Origin: Candidatus Altimarinota bacterium
GTDB taxonomy: Bacteria > Patescibacteriota > Gracilibacteria > UBA4473
Direction: 5' to 3'
DNA: 16,395 nt
NCBI GenBank assembly: GCA_020629095.1
Contig: JAHDDZ010000009.1
Coordinates: 3,283-19,677 of the forward strand
Below, piece by piece: positions 8,299 to 15,566 of this stretch; within the stretch, counting starts at the first letter, position 1, and each line of letters starts with the position of its first letter. The notes under the pieces were generated by a model that made no database searches, was not told where the DNA came from, and was given only the letters and a program-made list of their open reading frames with translations. Made by a program: the position numbers and the translations under genes.

Positions 8299-9483
8299 AT
8301 GATACTTATGCTCAGTTGGCGAGATATTTCATGTCCGAAAGCCGGTGGAGCGGAGGTCTATACGCACGCGGTACTATCGCGTTTGGCCAGTATTGGAGAG
8401 GAGATAGTGCACATTAGCCCGCTGTTTAACGGGTGTAAATCTGACGAGTACATCGACGGCATCCAGTACCTCCGCATGGGAAATATATTCAGCGTAATAT
8501 GGTATGCGCGAAAGTGGATAATCGCACACCGAAAGCGAATTAAACTGGTCATTGACCAAAGTAACACATATCAGTTTTTCACCCCTTTGTGGCTGCAAAA
8601 AGGCATCCCCAGTTGCCTTTTCATCCACCAGCTGACTCGCGAAATCTGGTTTCAACAAGTGCGTTTTCCGCTGTCTTTCATTGGTTTTTTGGCTGAGCCG
8701 ATCATGATCTGGATGCACAAAAACAGACCCGCGCTGACCGTTTCTGACAGCACAAAACGCGGGCTAATCAGCTTTGGGCACAACCCAAAACGCATTTTTG
8801 TCATGCCCGAGGGAATTGATTTTACCCCATGGGAAAGGGAAAAAATGCCGCAAAAGCCGCTTGATTTGCAGTTGATTTATGTCGGGCGCTATTCGAAATA
8901 TAAGGGAGTAGATGACGCGGTTGAAGCCGTGAAGATCCTTTCTGAAAGAGGCATAAACGCCACGCTGCATTTGGTTGGAAGGTGCCCAGAGGCGTATATG
9001 AAAAAACTCAAAAAAGCCGGTATTGGGCAGAAGCTACTCTGGCACGGATTTGTCAGCGATGCCAAAAAATTACGCCTGATGTCAGAGAGCCATATACTGG
9101 TTTTTCCCAGTCAGAGAGAGGGCTGGGGGCTAACCGTGACCGAGGCAAACGCGGTTGGCACCGTCGCTGTGGGGTACCCCAGCCCCGGCCTGGTCGACAG
9201 CATTTGGCATGGGCAAACCGGAATAATCGCCAAAACCCGCTCTGCAAAAGGCCTCGCGGATGCAATAGAAACACTTTGGGCTCAACCAAAAAAACGAAAA
9301 CAGATGGAAAAAGCGGCACACGAATGGGCACAAAAGCTGACGTGGGATGCCGCTGCAAACGCGTGGAAGCAGCTTCTACAGGGGCAATCTGGGATTATTC
9401 AAACACAACAAAATGAAAGACATCGTGCTCCGCTCCAGCCTCTGCCCGAACCGTGTTCGCACCCGCAGAAAGTTGATAGGTAA
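8299..9483 (+). CDS. Family 4 glycosyltransferase (GT-B, retaining)
   Basis: This is a predicted cytoplasmic, membrane-associated retaining glycosyltransferase that extends a lipid-linked glycan using a nucleotide sugar. The N-terminus MILMLSWRDISCPKAGGAEV carries the glycine-rich AGGAE loop typical of GT4. The second Rossmann domain starts near LIYVGRYSKYKGVDDAVEA (192-210). The family's EX7E motif is E274-GWGLTVT-E282. The length (394 residues) is normal. ATG 8299 was preferred over the in-frame upstream ATG at 8224 because family members start exactly at the first beta strand. A TTGCAT/TATCAT promoter also ends six bases before it. The last ~30 residues are low in recognisable structure and overlap the 3' end of the convergent PBP-like gene by 89 bases. 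Confidence 0.9.
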   Translation: MILMLSWRDISCPKAGGAEVYTHAVLSRLASIGEEIVHISPLFNGCKSDEYIDGIQYLRMGNIFSVIWYARKWIIAHRKRIKLVIDQSNTYQFFTPLWLQKGIPSCLFIHQLTREIWFQQVRFPLSFIGFLAEPIMIWMHKNRPALTVSDSTKRGLISFGHNPKRIFVMPEGIDFTPWEREKMPQKPLDLQLIYVGRYSKYKGVDDAVEAVKILSERGINATLHLVGRCPEAYMKKLKKAGIGQKLLWHGFVSDAKKLRLMSESHILVFPSQREGWGLTVTEANAVGTVAVGYPSPGLVDSIWHGQTGIIAKTRSAKGLADAIETLWAQPKKRKQMEKAAHEWAQKLTWDAAANAWKQLLQGQSGIIQTQQNERHRAPLQPLPEPCSHPQKVDR

Positions 9484-10687
9484 AGGATTTTCCGTGATTT
9501 TGATAGACTCCATTCACTATCCAGTCAACCGCAATGTGACTACTAAAAAGTGCTGTTTTGCTTTTACTCAAGCGGTATTCTCGATGATAAGCATCTTCGT
9601 TGATCAGTCGAGTTTGCTTGCTTGGTGTTGGAGATTTTAGTGTAACTCGACCCGCTTCCAGTTGCTCTATGACTGGTATTTCGTCATTTTTATGCATTCT
9701 TTTTCCGTGCAAAACATCCATCACAGTCGCCATTTGTGATGAATCAAAATCTCCTCGAAGCGCTATCAGCTGGCCATTTCGCCAGGCTATGAGCGCATTT
9801 TCGCTCCCAAAATCAGCCTCAAAAAGAGAGCAATCGCATTCTTTTTTAAAGAGCAAATCAGCCACCAAAACCGCTGCATGACTGGGCAAACTGACTCCGT
9901 GGCGCTGGCTGGTCAAATGGTTTTCATTCGGTGCACCAGCCAATGAATCACAGTGAACTGACCAACAAAGCTGCCCCCAAATGCCTGAGCGCGCAATCGT
10001 CGCATACGCCTGCACGACTGCCTTCCAGGTGGTTTTGCCTTTGTTGTGCGTGTGCGAATTTGGGCTCGGCGGAGTAACATGCGCCGATCGCAGGCCAATC
10101 CTCCGAAGCCGCTCTGACAGTACCTTTTTGCCCATAAACCGTGCAATGCGAATGGGCACAATTAGGTCATTTTCCTTCAGCGCATCAGCTACGACTTGAA
10201 CCGAATCACCCGTCAAATACCGCTCTGGAAGTGGCACAAACGACCATCCAGCATAGCCAATTCCGTGCTGCGGAAGGTTCTTGACTAGCGTATCTGGGGC
10301 AACCCCAGAGGCAAAACCAAACCCATAGATAAGCGGAAAAATCCACTTTCGAGGCTCAGTTTTTAGTTCACTCAGCGGGTTCACGTGCACTCGCACACGG
10401 CCACTCACGATATCAATTGCCATTATTTCTGATTGTGGAAAAAGCTCTAAAAGCGCATCTGAAAGGGGCTTTTCCTGATTTGTGAACACATGGGTCCGTG
10501 GATTATTTGGGGAAGAAAAAAGCGCAAGGCGCGGCTCATTTTCGCAGTTGATTTTGGTTTCGCTCATCACACTTCCATCTGCCCAGTGGGTCACCAAATA
10601 CTGCTCGCAAGTCGCATCTGCACGCACATAAAACAGACCAATCGAAGCTATCAAAAGAGCCCCCAAAGGCCAATAAAACCACTTCAT
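9395..10687 (-). CDS. Degenerate PBP1C-like transpeptidase domain protein, catalytic motifs lost
   Basis: The protein has 430 residues: an N-terminal signal anchor (7-21), then a region that follows the order of a PBP1C (PbpC) transpeptidase domain. MAIDIVSGRVRVHV (89-102) matches the 'ViD..TGeV.A.v' strand. EPRKWIFPLIYGFGFASGVAPDTL (within 111-134) matches the SPGSTLKPFLYGLALD-type active-site helix. VPIRIARFMGKKVLSERLRRIGL (177-199) matches the 'lPAv.....G...f...LR..GL' helix. VVQAYATIARSG (224-235) matches the 'l..AYa.lA..G' helix, and AVLVADLLF (272-280) follows. The C-terminus (about 383-430, DWIVNG...LSAGANTVRAEAG) resembles the BiPBP_C beta domain. The catalytic SxxK corresponds to KWIF (114-117), SxN is not kept near 173-175, and KTG corresponds to RNG (303-305). 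The GT51 transglycosylase domain is absent. It is the second gene of a minus-strand pair, starting inside the stop of the GT2 gene (ATGA). It probably has a structural or regulatory wall role; the recognition is by alignment in the head. Confidence 0.66.
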   Translation of the reverse strand: MKWFYWPLGALLIASIGLFYVRADATCEQYLVTHWADGSVMSETKINCENEPRLALFSSPNNPRTHVFTNQEKPLSDALLELFPQSEIMAIDIVSGRVRVHVNPLSELKTEPRKWIFPLIYGFGFASGVAPDTLVKNLPQHGIGYAGWSFVPLPERYLTGDSVQVVADALKENDLIVPIRIARFMGKKVLSERLRRIGLRSAHVTPPSPNSHTHNKGKTTWKAVVQAYATIARSGIWGQLCWSVHCDSLAGAPNENHLTSQRHGVSLPSHAAVLVADLLFKKECDCSLFEADFGSENALIAWRNGQLIALRGDFDSSQMATVMDVLHGKRMHKNDEIPVIEQLEAGRVTLKSPTPSKQTRLINEDAYHREYRLSKSKTALFSSHIAVDWIVNGVYQNHGKSFTYQLSAGANTVRAEAGAEHDVFHFVVFE

Positions 10688-11445
10688 TGTGCGGGTTCCA
10701 AAACGCGCTCGTGGTTCTTATTTATGCCCTTTATCCGCAATTTGACCACCTCCCACATCATCCGCCCAATGCGCCGCACCGTGACCGACGACCTTGACTC
10801 GAGCATATTTATATCCACCGGAAGCTCCAAAATGCTATAACCCATGTGGCTTGCCGCCCACAGCAGCTCGAGGTCAAAACTCATTGACTGGCTGCGCAAA
10901 AGCGGAAAAATCTGCTGTGCGAGGTCATGTGTAAAGAGCTTCAGGCCAACCTGTGTATCTGCCACTTGTATTCCAAAAAGCCCGTAGGTAAGTCGTTTCC
11001 AGCCCCAGCTAAAGATCCGTCGCTTCAGGCTTCGGCTCACATTTGACTGGCTGTGCTGCTTGCTCGCGACGACCAGGTCAATTCCGTTTATGGCGCACCC
11101 TAAGTAGGGTAAGAGCTGCTGCGGGTCGATTTCGCCATCGGCATCAATGAACGCCACAAACTGCCCCTCCGACCGCAAAACGCCCGTTCGCACGGCCGCG
11201 CCTTTGCCGGCATTCTGCGCATTGCAAATGGCCGTAACCCGCTGATCAAGTGCCGCCAGAGACTGCAGCACAACCGCTGTCTGGTCTGGACTGCCATCGT
11301 CTACAGCGATGACTTCATAGTGCGGAGCAATCGGTTTCAGCGCTCTGTGAACGGCTTGAACCGTTTTTTCGACAGTCGCAGATTCATTATAGCACGGCAA
11401 AACTACACTGAGTAAAATATTTGGGGACGGGGTTTTTGTTTGCAT
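10684..11445 (-). CDS. Polyprenyl-phosphate sugar transferase, DPM1/dolichyl-phosphate glucosyltransferase-like GT2
   Basis: This 253-residue GT2 enzyme likely makes a polyprenyl-phosphate-linked hexose, the donor used by GT-C enzymes on the outer face of the membrane. The motifs are clear: LSVVLPCYNESATVEKTV (12-29), VIAVDDGSPDQT (45-56), NAGKGAAVRTGVLRSEG (78-94) and the DAD metal site at 101-103. DTQVGLKLF (163-171) is typical of the dolichyl-phosphate mannose/glucose synthase branch. No C-terminal membrane helices are present, as in the soluble class. Translation probably starts at ATG 11445, where a perfect TATAAT sits six bases upstream. The stop overlaps the next gene by four bases. 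It could supply the giant GT-C-like protein in this window, which is inference from context. Confidence 0.88.
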   Translation of the reverse strand: MQTKTPSPNILLSVVLPCYNESATVEKTVQAVHRALKPIAPHYEVIAVDDGSPDQTAVVLQSLAALDQRVTAICNAQNAGKGAAVRTGVLRSEGQFVAFIDADGEIDPQQLLPYLGCAINGIDLVVASKQHSQSNVSRSLKRRIFSWGWKRLTYGLFGIQVADTQVGLKLFTHDLAQQIFPLLRSQSMSFDLELLWAASHMGYSILELPVDINMLESRSSVTVRRIGRMMWEVVKLRIKGINKNHERVLEPAQ

Positions 11446-11451
11446 CAGTGC

Positions 11452-11457
11452 ATTATA
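11452..11457 (-). promoter_or_regulatory. -10 box of the GT2/PBP-like minus-strand unit
   Basis: Reading leftward, a perfect TATAAT ends six bases before ATG 11445, placing the transcription start on the start codon. The -35 region is not recognisable. Confidence 0.5.
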
Positions 11458-11506
11458 CGTCCATTTTTTGCCCTCGTGGAGTACCCGATTTCATCGTCAT
11501 TTTGGT

Positions 11507-11534
11507 TTGACAGGCCGACACCATTCCCTATAAA
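11507..11534 (+). promoter_or_regulatory. Promoter of the solute-binding lipoprotein gene
   Basis: A perfect TTGACA (11507-11512) is followed after 16 bases by TATAAA (11529-11534). Further -10-like boxes occur at 11538-11543 (TATAAT) and 11544-11549 (TATTAT, seven bases before the ATG), so the exact start is uncertain. The leader is at most about 16 bases. Confidence 0.6.
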
Positions 11535-11556
11535 TGATATAATTATTATCCATTCT

Positions 11557-12663
11557 ATGCGATATTTCTTGCTCACTCTCACACTTGTTTTGACCGCTTG
11601 CGGCAGCCATAAATCAGACAATCAACCAACCCAAAAAGACCCGATCACCATCGGCGCAATTGTGCCCCTGACCGGCGGCGCCACGACCTACGGATTTCCA
11701 ATTCAAAAAGCCCTAAACCTGCGCGTAGAGCAGGTCAACGCAGCTGGAGGAATTAATGGGCGGATGCTCGAAATTGAGTGGGAAGACGGAAAATGTAACG
11801 GGGCTGATGCCGCTCTGGCCGCGGAAAAACTCATCAACGCGGATGGCGTTGAGGTGATCATCGGGGGCGTGTGCAGCGGCGAAACGCTGGGCGCGGCGCC
11901 CATCGCCGAGGCCGCCAAAGTAGTGCTAATTACGCCCATCAGCAAAAGCCCGGCCATAGCCGACGCGGGCGACTTCGTATTTCGGCTCAACGTAAACTCA
12001 AAAACGTTTGGAAGCGTTGGTGGAGGAGGTTTTAGCGATTTATTTGAAAGTATTTCAAGCGTGACACAGCAGACAGATTTTGCGATCGGAACCGAGCAGG
12101 GGCTGCAAAATGAGTTTTTGGGTGCGTTTAAAAGCAACCAATTTCCGAGTGAGACAAGTGACTTCCGGCCTTTGCTAGAGGGGGCTAAATCCCAGTCGCC
12201 TGACGCACTTTTGGTGGCCGTTCAGACGCTCGACAAAGCCGACGCGATTTGGCTAGCGCTTGGGCAAATGGACTGGACGCCGACGCTGATTGTGAATGAG
12301 CTGATAGCCGGTTCACCCGCCCAGACAGAGGCACTAGCAGATTACAAAGGAGACGTGTGGAGCGTGCTGCACGTGCCGCCAGCCAACCCAGAGCGCGACG
12401 CGTTTGTGGCCGGATATGAAGCAGAATATGGCGAAAAAGCTAGCTATGGCGACGCCATGACCTTTGCCGTTGACGCGATCGACTTGGTCGGTTCGGCGCT
12501 GTTTGACGCTGAAAATGGAACAGAAATAAAAGATATTTTAGCAACCACAAGAGACTATAATGGATTTGCCGGAACGTACTCATTTGACGCAAACGGCGAG
12601 GCGACCATAACCCCAGTTGTGGTGCAACTGGTCGATGGCGTGTTTACGCCTGTGACGGAGTAA
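11557..12663 (+). CDS. Solute-binding lipoprotein, Leu/Ile/Val (LivJ-like, Peripla_BP_6) type
   Basis: This is the extracytoplasmic receptor of a branched-chain amino-acid-type ABC importer. The lipoprotein signal is short and clear: MRYFLLTLTLVLTAC with the lipobox LTAC and lipidated Cys at 15. The mature protein opens with the family pattern PITIGAIVPLTGGATTYGFPIQKAL, then VNAAGGINGRMLEIEWEDGKC and a strand leading to IIGGVCSGETLGAAPIAE. Repeated alpha/beta units continue to the end; the length of 368 residues is normal. ATG 11557 was chosen because the longer frame from 11440 would destroy the signal peptide. A TTGACA/TATAAA promoter lies at 11507-11534. No permease or ATPase gene is nearby, so it is an orphan receptor here and its ligand is unknown. 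The 3' end overlaps the convergent transporter gene by 20 bases. Confidence 0.9.
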   Translation: MRYFLLTLTLVLTACGSHKSDNQPTQKDPITIGAIVPLTGGATTYGFPIQKALNLRVEQVNAAGGINGRMLEIEWEDGKCNGADAALAAEKLINADGVEVIIGGVCSGETLGAAPIAEAAKVVLITPISKSPAIADAGDFVFRLNVNSKTFGSVGGGGFSDLFESISSVTQQTDFAIGTEQGLQNEFLGAFKSNQFPSETSDFRPLLEGAKSQSPDALLVAVQTLDKADAIWLALGQMDWTPTLIVNELIAGSPAQTEALADYKGDVWSVLHVPPANPERDAFVAGYEAEYGEKASYGDAMTFAVDAIDLVGSALFDAENGTEIKDILATTRDYNGFAGTYSFDANGEATITPVVVQLVDGVFTPVTE

Positions 12664-13852
12664 GAAGCGCGTAAAGCCCGCCCGCCAGCAGCAATGTTGG
12701 CAGGCTGGCACCGAGGCCAAAATTAGTCAAAATGAAGTAAAGCGCCATGCCCACCCCCCACGAGATAAATGCCGGAATGGGGCTGGGAGACTCGCGTTTT
12801 AGGATATAGAAATGGGTGAGTAGCACCCCAAACAGCGGCAGCAGCACCGCGCCAATCGCCAGTAAAAAGTGGTCGTAGCCAAACAAATCGCCGCCCAGCA
12901 GCGCCGCCATGACCGTACCAAGCAGCCCGATTATCAGACTCCCAGTAACCTCAGAGACCTGTGGCACCACCGAACGCAGGCTGACCGCGCCGCTATAGAC
13001 ATCAAGAAATGTGGTGGTAATAGTCGAGAAAACCGCTATCAGCAGCACCGGCGCGATGACCCCAAGCCCCAAGAAAAGCTCGATGAAACCGCTGACCGCA
13101 CTGTATGCCGGAATGGCGTATCCTCCCTGTAGGAGCGTAACCGCGAGCCCCAGCGCAAAAAAGAAGCAGCTGGTCACAAAGTAGCCCGCCCAGCCCGCCG
13201 CGGCAGTGGGCCATTTTTTGTCAGAAAAGCGCGCGTAGTCGCCACAGAGCGGCATCCAGCTGATAACCAACCCCAGCACAATATCAAGCCCAGCCCACGC
13301 ATTTGCCCCAGCCTGTGGGGCGATTTGGCTGATTTGCCCCAACACACCAGTCGCCAGCAACTGCCATGCGGCATAAGCCGAAAGCCCGAGCAGCAGCACA
13401 ACTGAAACCCGTTGGGCATATTTCCAGAAGTCGGTTCGCACCAACGACCACAGCGTGGTAACCGCTCCAAACAGCAGCACGAGCAGCCAAAACGGCATTG
13501 TTATGTTCCAGTGGTCGAGCAACGGCGCCGCCGCAAATGCCCCCGTCAGCAGCATAATACCTGTCCAACCGATGAGTTGCAGCGTGTTTGCAATGCCCCC
13601 CAGCACGCTCCCCCAGCGGCCAAACGCCAGTTGCAGCGTTCCAACGCCGCTCATTTTGGTCTGGGTCGAAATCGCCCCCGCTGCAAAAATGAGCGTATTT
13701 CCGATAAGATGCCCGACCAAAATCAGCGCGATACCACTCCACCAGCCATGCGAGGCCAATGTGCCCCCCACCAGCAAATCAGCCAAACTGACCCCTGCGC
13801 CTGCCCACAGCAAAAAAAAGTCGGTTGGGCGCAGTTGAAATGATTTGGTCAT
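12644..13852 (-). CDS. cytX: NCS1-family transporter, CytX-type hydroxymethylpyrimidine permease
   Basis: This 402-residue integral membrane permease of the nucleobase:cation symporter-1 family has about 12 hydrophobic segments. Family marks are FFLLWAGAGVSLADLLVGG (12-30), LVGHLIGNTL (45-54), LQLIGWTG (91-98) and ISWMPLCGDYARFS (197-210). The last of these is the 'sW.PL..DYsRf' substrate/cation element of CodB/CytX proteins. CytX-type proteins are associated with uptake of the thiamine pyrimidine precursor HMP. Divergent placement 38 bp from thiE and thiL makes that substrate much more likely than cytosine, though transport was not shown here. A TTGGCA-17-TATACT promoter reads leftward from within the start of thiE. 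The stop lies inside the 3' end of the solute-binding protein gene. Confidence 0.83.
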   Translation of the reverse strand: MTKSFQLRPTDFFLLWAGAGVSLADLLVGGTLASHGWWSGIALILVGHLIGNTLIFAAGAISTQTKMSGVGTLQLAFGRWGSVLGGIANTLQLIGWTGIMLLTGAFAAAPLLDHWNITMPFWLLVLLFGAVTTLWSLVRTDFWKYAQRVSVVLLLGLSAYAAWQLLATGVLGQISQIAPQAGANAWAGLDIVLGLVISWMPLCGDYARFSDKKWPTAAAGWAGYFVTSCFFFALGLAVTLLQGGYAIPAYSAVSGFIELFLGLGVIAPVLLIAVFSTITTTFLDVYSGAVSLRSVVPQVSEVTGSLIIGLLGTVMAALLGGDLFGYDHFLLAIGAVLLPLFGVLLTHFYILKRESPSPIPAFISWGVGMALYFILTNFGLGASLPTLLLAGGLYALLTPSQA

Positions 13853-13874
13853 GGTCGATTTTTTAGTCTAGCGG

Positions 13875-13903
13875 AGTATAGTAAAACCCGATGGATTTGC
13901 CAA
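13875..13903 (-). promoter_or_regulatory. cytX promoter
   Basis: Reading leftward, TTGGCA (13903-13898) and TATACT (13880-13875) are 17 bases apart. The start point would be near 13868, giving a leader of about 15 bases before ATG 13852. The -35 box lies inside the first codons of thiE. Confidence 0.6.
13877..13882 (+). promoter_or_regulatory. thiE -10 box, overlapping the cytX -10 box
   Basis: TATAGT lies eight bases before the thiE ATG, so the message should start at or within two bases of the start codon. No good -35 is visible. Four of its six bases are shared with the opposing TATACT. Confidence 0.5.
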
Positions 13904-14499
13904 AACTTTACGGAATAGTTAACAATAAAACCCACGCGCAGTGGCTGCTGGCGGGCGGGATTCGGATTATCCAATATCGAAATAAAACCCAAAATGATGC
14001 TAATTTTGCTGCTGAGGCAAAAGCTATTCAGGCGCTTTGCAAAGAGCACAACGCCATTTTTGTGGTGAATGATCGGGTCGAAATTGGTCTAGATTTAGGG
14101 GTGCACGGAGTGCATTTTGGGCAGAGTGACATGGGGCAGTTTATGGCTCCAGTAGCGCAAAAACTACACTCGAGCGGGATGATAATTGGGATCAGCGCAC
14201 ACACCGAACAGCAGGCCAAAACAGCCGAAAAGTGGGGCGCGAGCTATATCGGGGCGGGGGCAGTGTGGCCGACGCCCACCAAGCCAGATGCAAAAGTGAT
14301 AGGCAAAACAGGCTTGAAAAGCATAATAAAATCGGTCAAAATACCAGTTTTTGCCATTGGGGGAATTTGTGTGAAAAACGCCAAAACGTGCCTTGATGTA
14401 GGAGCACATGGCGTGTGCTGCGTCAGCGCGGTGTGCAAAGAAAGTGCAGAATCGACCAGTTCTGCAATAACCGAGTTATATGCTATAATCAAAGCGTGA
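13891..14499 (+). CDS. thiE: Thiamine-phosphate synthase
   Basis: ThiE joins HMP pyrophosphate and thiazole phosphate to give thiamine monophosphate in the cytoplasm. The 202-residue TIM barrel shows the expected sites in order: IIQYRNKT (26-33, the 'R-x-K' diphosphate contact), VVNDRVEIGLDLGVHGVHFGQSD (58-80, including N60-D61 and HFGQSD), IGISAHT (99-105), YIGAGAVWPTPTK (119-131) and IPVFAIGG (151-158). Length matches the family. ATG 13891 lies eight bases after a TATAGT -10 box, so the transcript is probably leaderless. The TGA stop overlaps the thiL start by one base. With thiL and the divergent transporter it forms a salvage-type thiamine set. No thiD, thiM or thiC is present in the window. 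Confidence 0.93.
   Translation: MDLPKLYGIVNNKTHAQWLLAGGIRIIQYRNKTQNDANFAAEAKAIQALCKEHNAIFVVNDRVEIGLDLGVHGVHFGQSDMGQFMAPVAQKLHSSGMIIGISAHTEQQAKTAEKWGASYIGAGAVWPTPTKPDAKVIGKTGLKSIIKSVKIPVFAIGGICVKNAKTCLDVGAHGVCCVSAVCKESAESTSSAITELYAIIKA
14484..14489 (+). promoter_or_regulatory. Possible internal thiL -10 box
   Basis: A perfect TATAAT lies within the last codons of thiE, nine bases before the thiL ATG. No convincing -35 hexamer is present at 16-18 bases. Confidence 0.35.
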
Positions 14500-15458
14500 T
14501 GGAGTTTCAGCTGATACAAAAACTCACCCAGAAGCCCCTCGGGCAAACCGCCCATATGGGGGGGGAAATTCACTTGGGCGTCGGAGACGACGCGGCGGTC
14601 ATCGCCCTGGCAGACGGCATAGCGCAGGTGCTGGCCGTTGATAGCCTCATCGAGGGTGATCATTTTAATGCCGAGTGGAGCACACCTGAGCAGGTCGGCG
14701 CAAAGGCCGCGCACAGCAACCTGAGCGACATAGCCGCCATGGGAGCTCGGCCGGCATATGCGCTGGTGGCGCTGGTGCTGCGGGGTCAGCATGATGCCCA
14801 GTGGGCAGAGGCAATGCAGCAGAGCCTCGGCACAGAACTGGCCAAATGGGGCTGCCAAGTCATCGGCGGCGACACGACCCACGGGTCAATCCGCATGGTT
14901 TCAGTGACCATGGTGGGATATTCCAAAATGGAGAATATTCGCTATCGCAGCGGCGCAACGCCAGGTCAGGCCATTTGCGTGACTGGCACAGTTGGTGCCA
15001 GTGCAGCCGCATGGCATATGCTATCGAGCGGGCAAACTGCGCCTGCGTTTTGCCTGTCGCGGCACCTGAACCCGCGCTGTCGGCTAGACATCTCTGATGC
15101 CGTTTCCAGTGTGGCTTCCGCGATGATCGACGTGTCAGACGGGGTCGGTTCTGAGGTGCGGCACATCTGTAATCAAAGCAGCGTTGGGGCAGTTATAGAC
15201 TATAAAAACGTGCCCCAAAACAATGAGATAATACACGTAGAAAAACAACTTCAGTTGGCACAAGGTGCTTGCGCTATGAGCGGCGGCGAGGATTTTGAGC
15301 TGCTGTTTACTGCTCCACAGGCGGCACTAGATGGCTTAACCGGAGTAGATTTTACGGTCATTGGGCGCACAACAGACGACCAAAACCAGCGCGATATGCG
15401 CCTGTCAAACGGGCAAATTGTGCCCATTCCGCATGGCTGGCAACACCTGACAGAGTAA
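14499..15458 (+). CDS. thiL: Thiamine-monophosphate kinase
   Basis: ThiL phosphorylates thiamine monophosphate to thiamine pyrophosphate, the last step, directly after ThiE. The 319-residue protein follows the PurM/AIR-synthase-like fold. It shows VGDDAAV (28-34), VDSLIEGDHF (47-56, equivalent to 'tD.lveg.HF'), AHSNLSDIAAMGARP (71-85, metal and substrate binding), GGDTTHG (123-129), VTGTVGAS (161-168), MIDVSDGV (209-216) and SGGEDFELLF (261-270). All key acidic residues are kept. The start ATG at 14499 shares one base with the thiE stop; the longer frame from 14415 would run through thiE. A perfect TATAAT at 14484-14489 lies nine bases before it, so an internal promoter for thiL alone is possible. 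A short hairpin follows the TAA stop. Confidence 0.94.
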   Translation: MEFQLIQKLTQKPLGQTAHMGGEIHLGVGDDAAVIALADGIAQVLAVDSLIEGDHFNAEWSTPEQVGAKAAHSNLSDIAAMGARPAYALVALVLRGQHDAQWAEAMQQSLGTELAKWGCQVIGGDTTHGSIRMVSVTMVGYSKMENIRYRSGATPGQAICVTGTVGASAAAWHMLSSGQTAPAFCLSRHLNPRCRLDISDAVSSVASAMIDVSDGVGSEVRHICNQSSVGAVIDYKNVPQNNEIIHVEKQLQLAQGACAMSGGEDFELLFTAPQAALDGLTGVDFTVIGRTTDDQNQRDMRLSNGQIVPIPHGWQHLTE

Positions 15459-15531
15459 GCGAAAAGAGGCTTTTCGGGCTACATCGCAAGGCGTACCAAA
15501 ACAGGAAAAGAGAGAAAATGCATAAAAAGAG
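15459..15531. other. Short spacer between thiL and the RNA promoter
   Basis: Apart from the hairpin at its start this AT-leaning spacer shows no gene or riboswitch that I can recognise. Together with the RNA region it forms the only long (about 460 bp) stretch of the window without a convincing protein gene. Confidence 0.5.
15460..15476 (+). terminator. Short hairpin after thiL
   Basis: CGAAAAG pairs with CTTTTCG over a three-base loop, one base after the thiL stop codon. No T-run follows, so it may stabilise the 3' end or be a weak or Rho-dependent stop rather than a full intrinsic terminator. Confidence 0.35.
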
Positions 15532-15560
15532 TTGCAAAAAGTGAAAATCTTTGCTATAAT
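15532..15560 (+). promoter_or_regulatory. Strong sigma70-type promoter of the candidate RNA
   Basis: TTGCAA (15532-15537) and TATAAT (15555-15560) are separated by exactly 17 bases. Transcription would start near 15566-15568, which is the first base of the first hairpin. Confidence 0.75.
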
Positions 15561-15566
15561 GGATTT

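Noticed and set aside
8982..9416. Plus-strand open frame in another phase within the GT4 gene
   Set aside because: Arg/Gly-rich shadow translation with no family features inside a gene with clear GT4 motifs.
13853..13890. TPP riboswitch controlling cytX or thiE
   Set aside because: Only 38 bases separate the two start codons, too short for the aptamer, and both leaders are at most about 15 bases.
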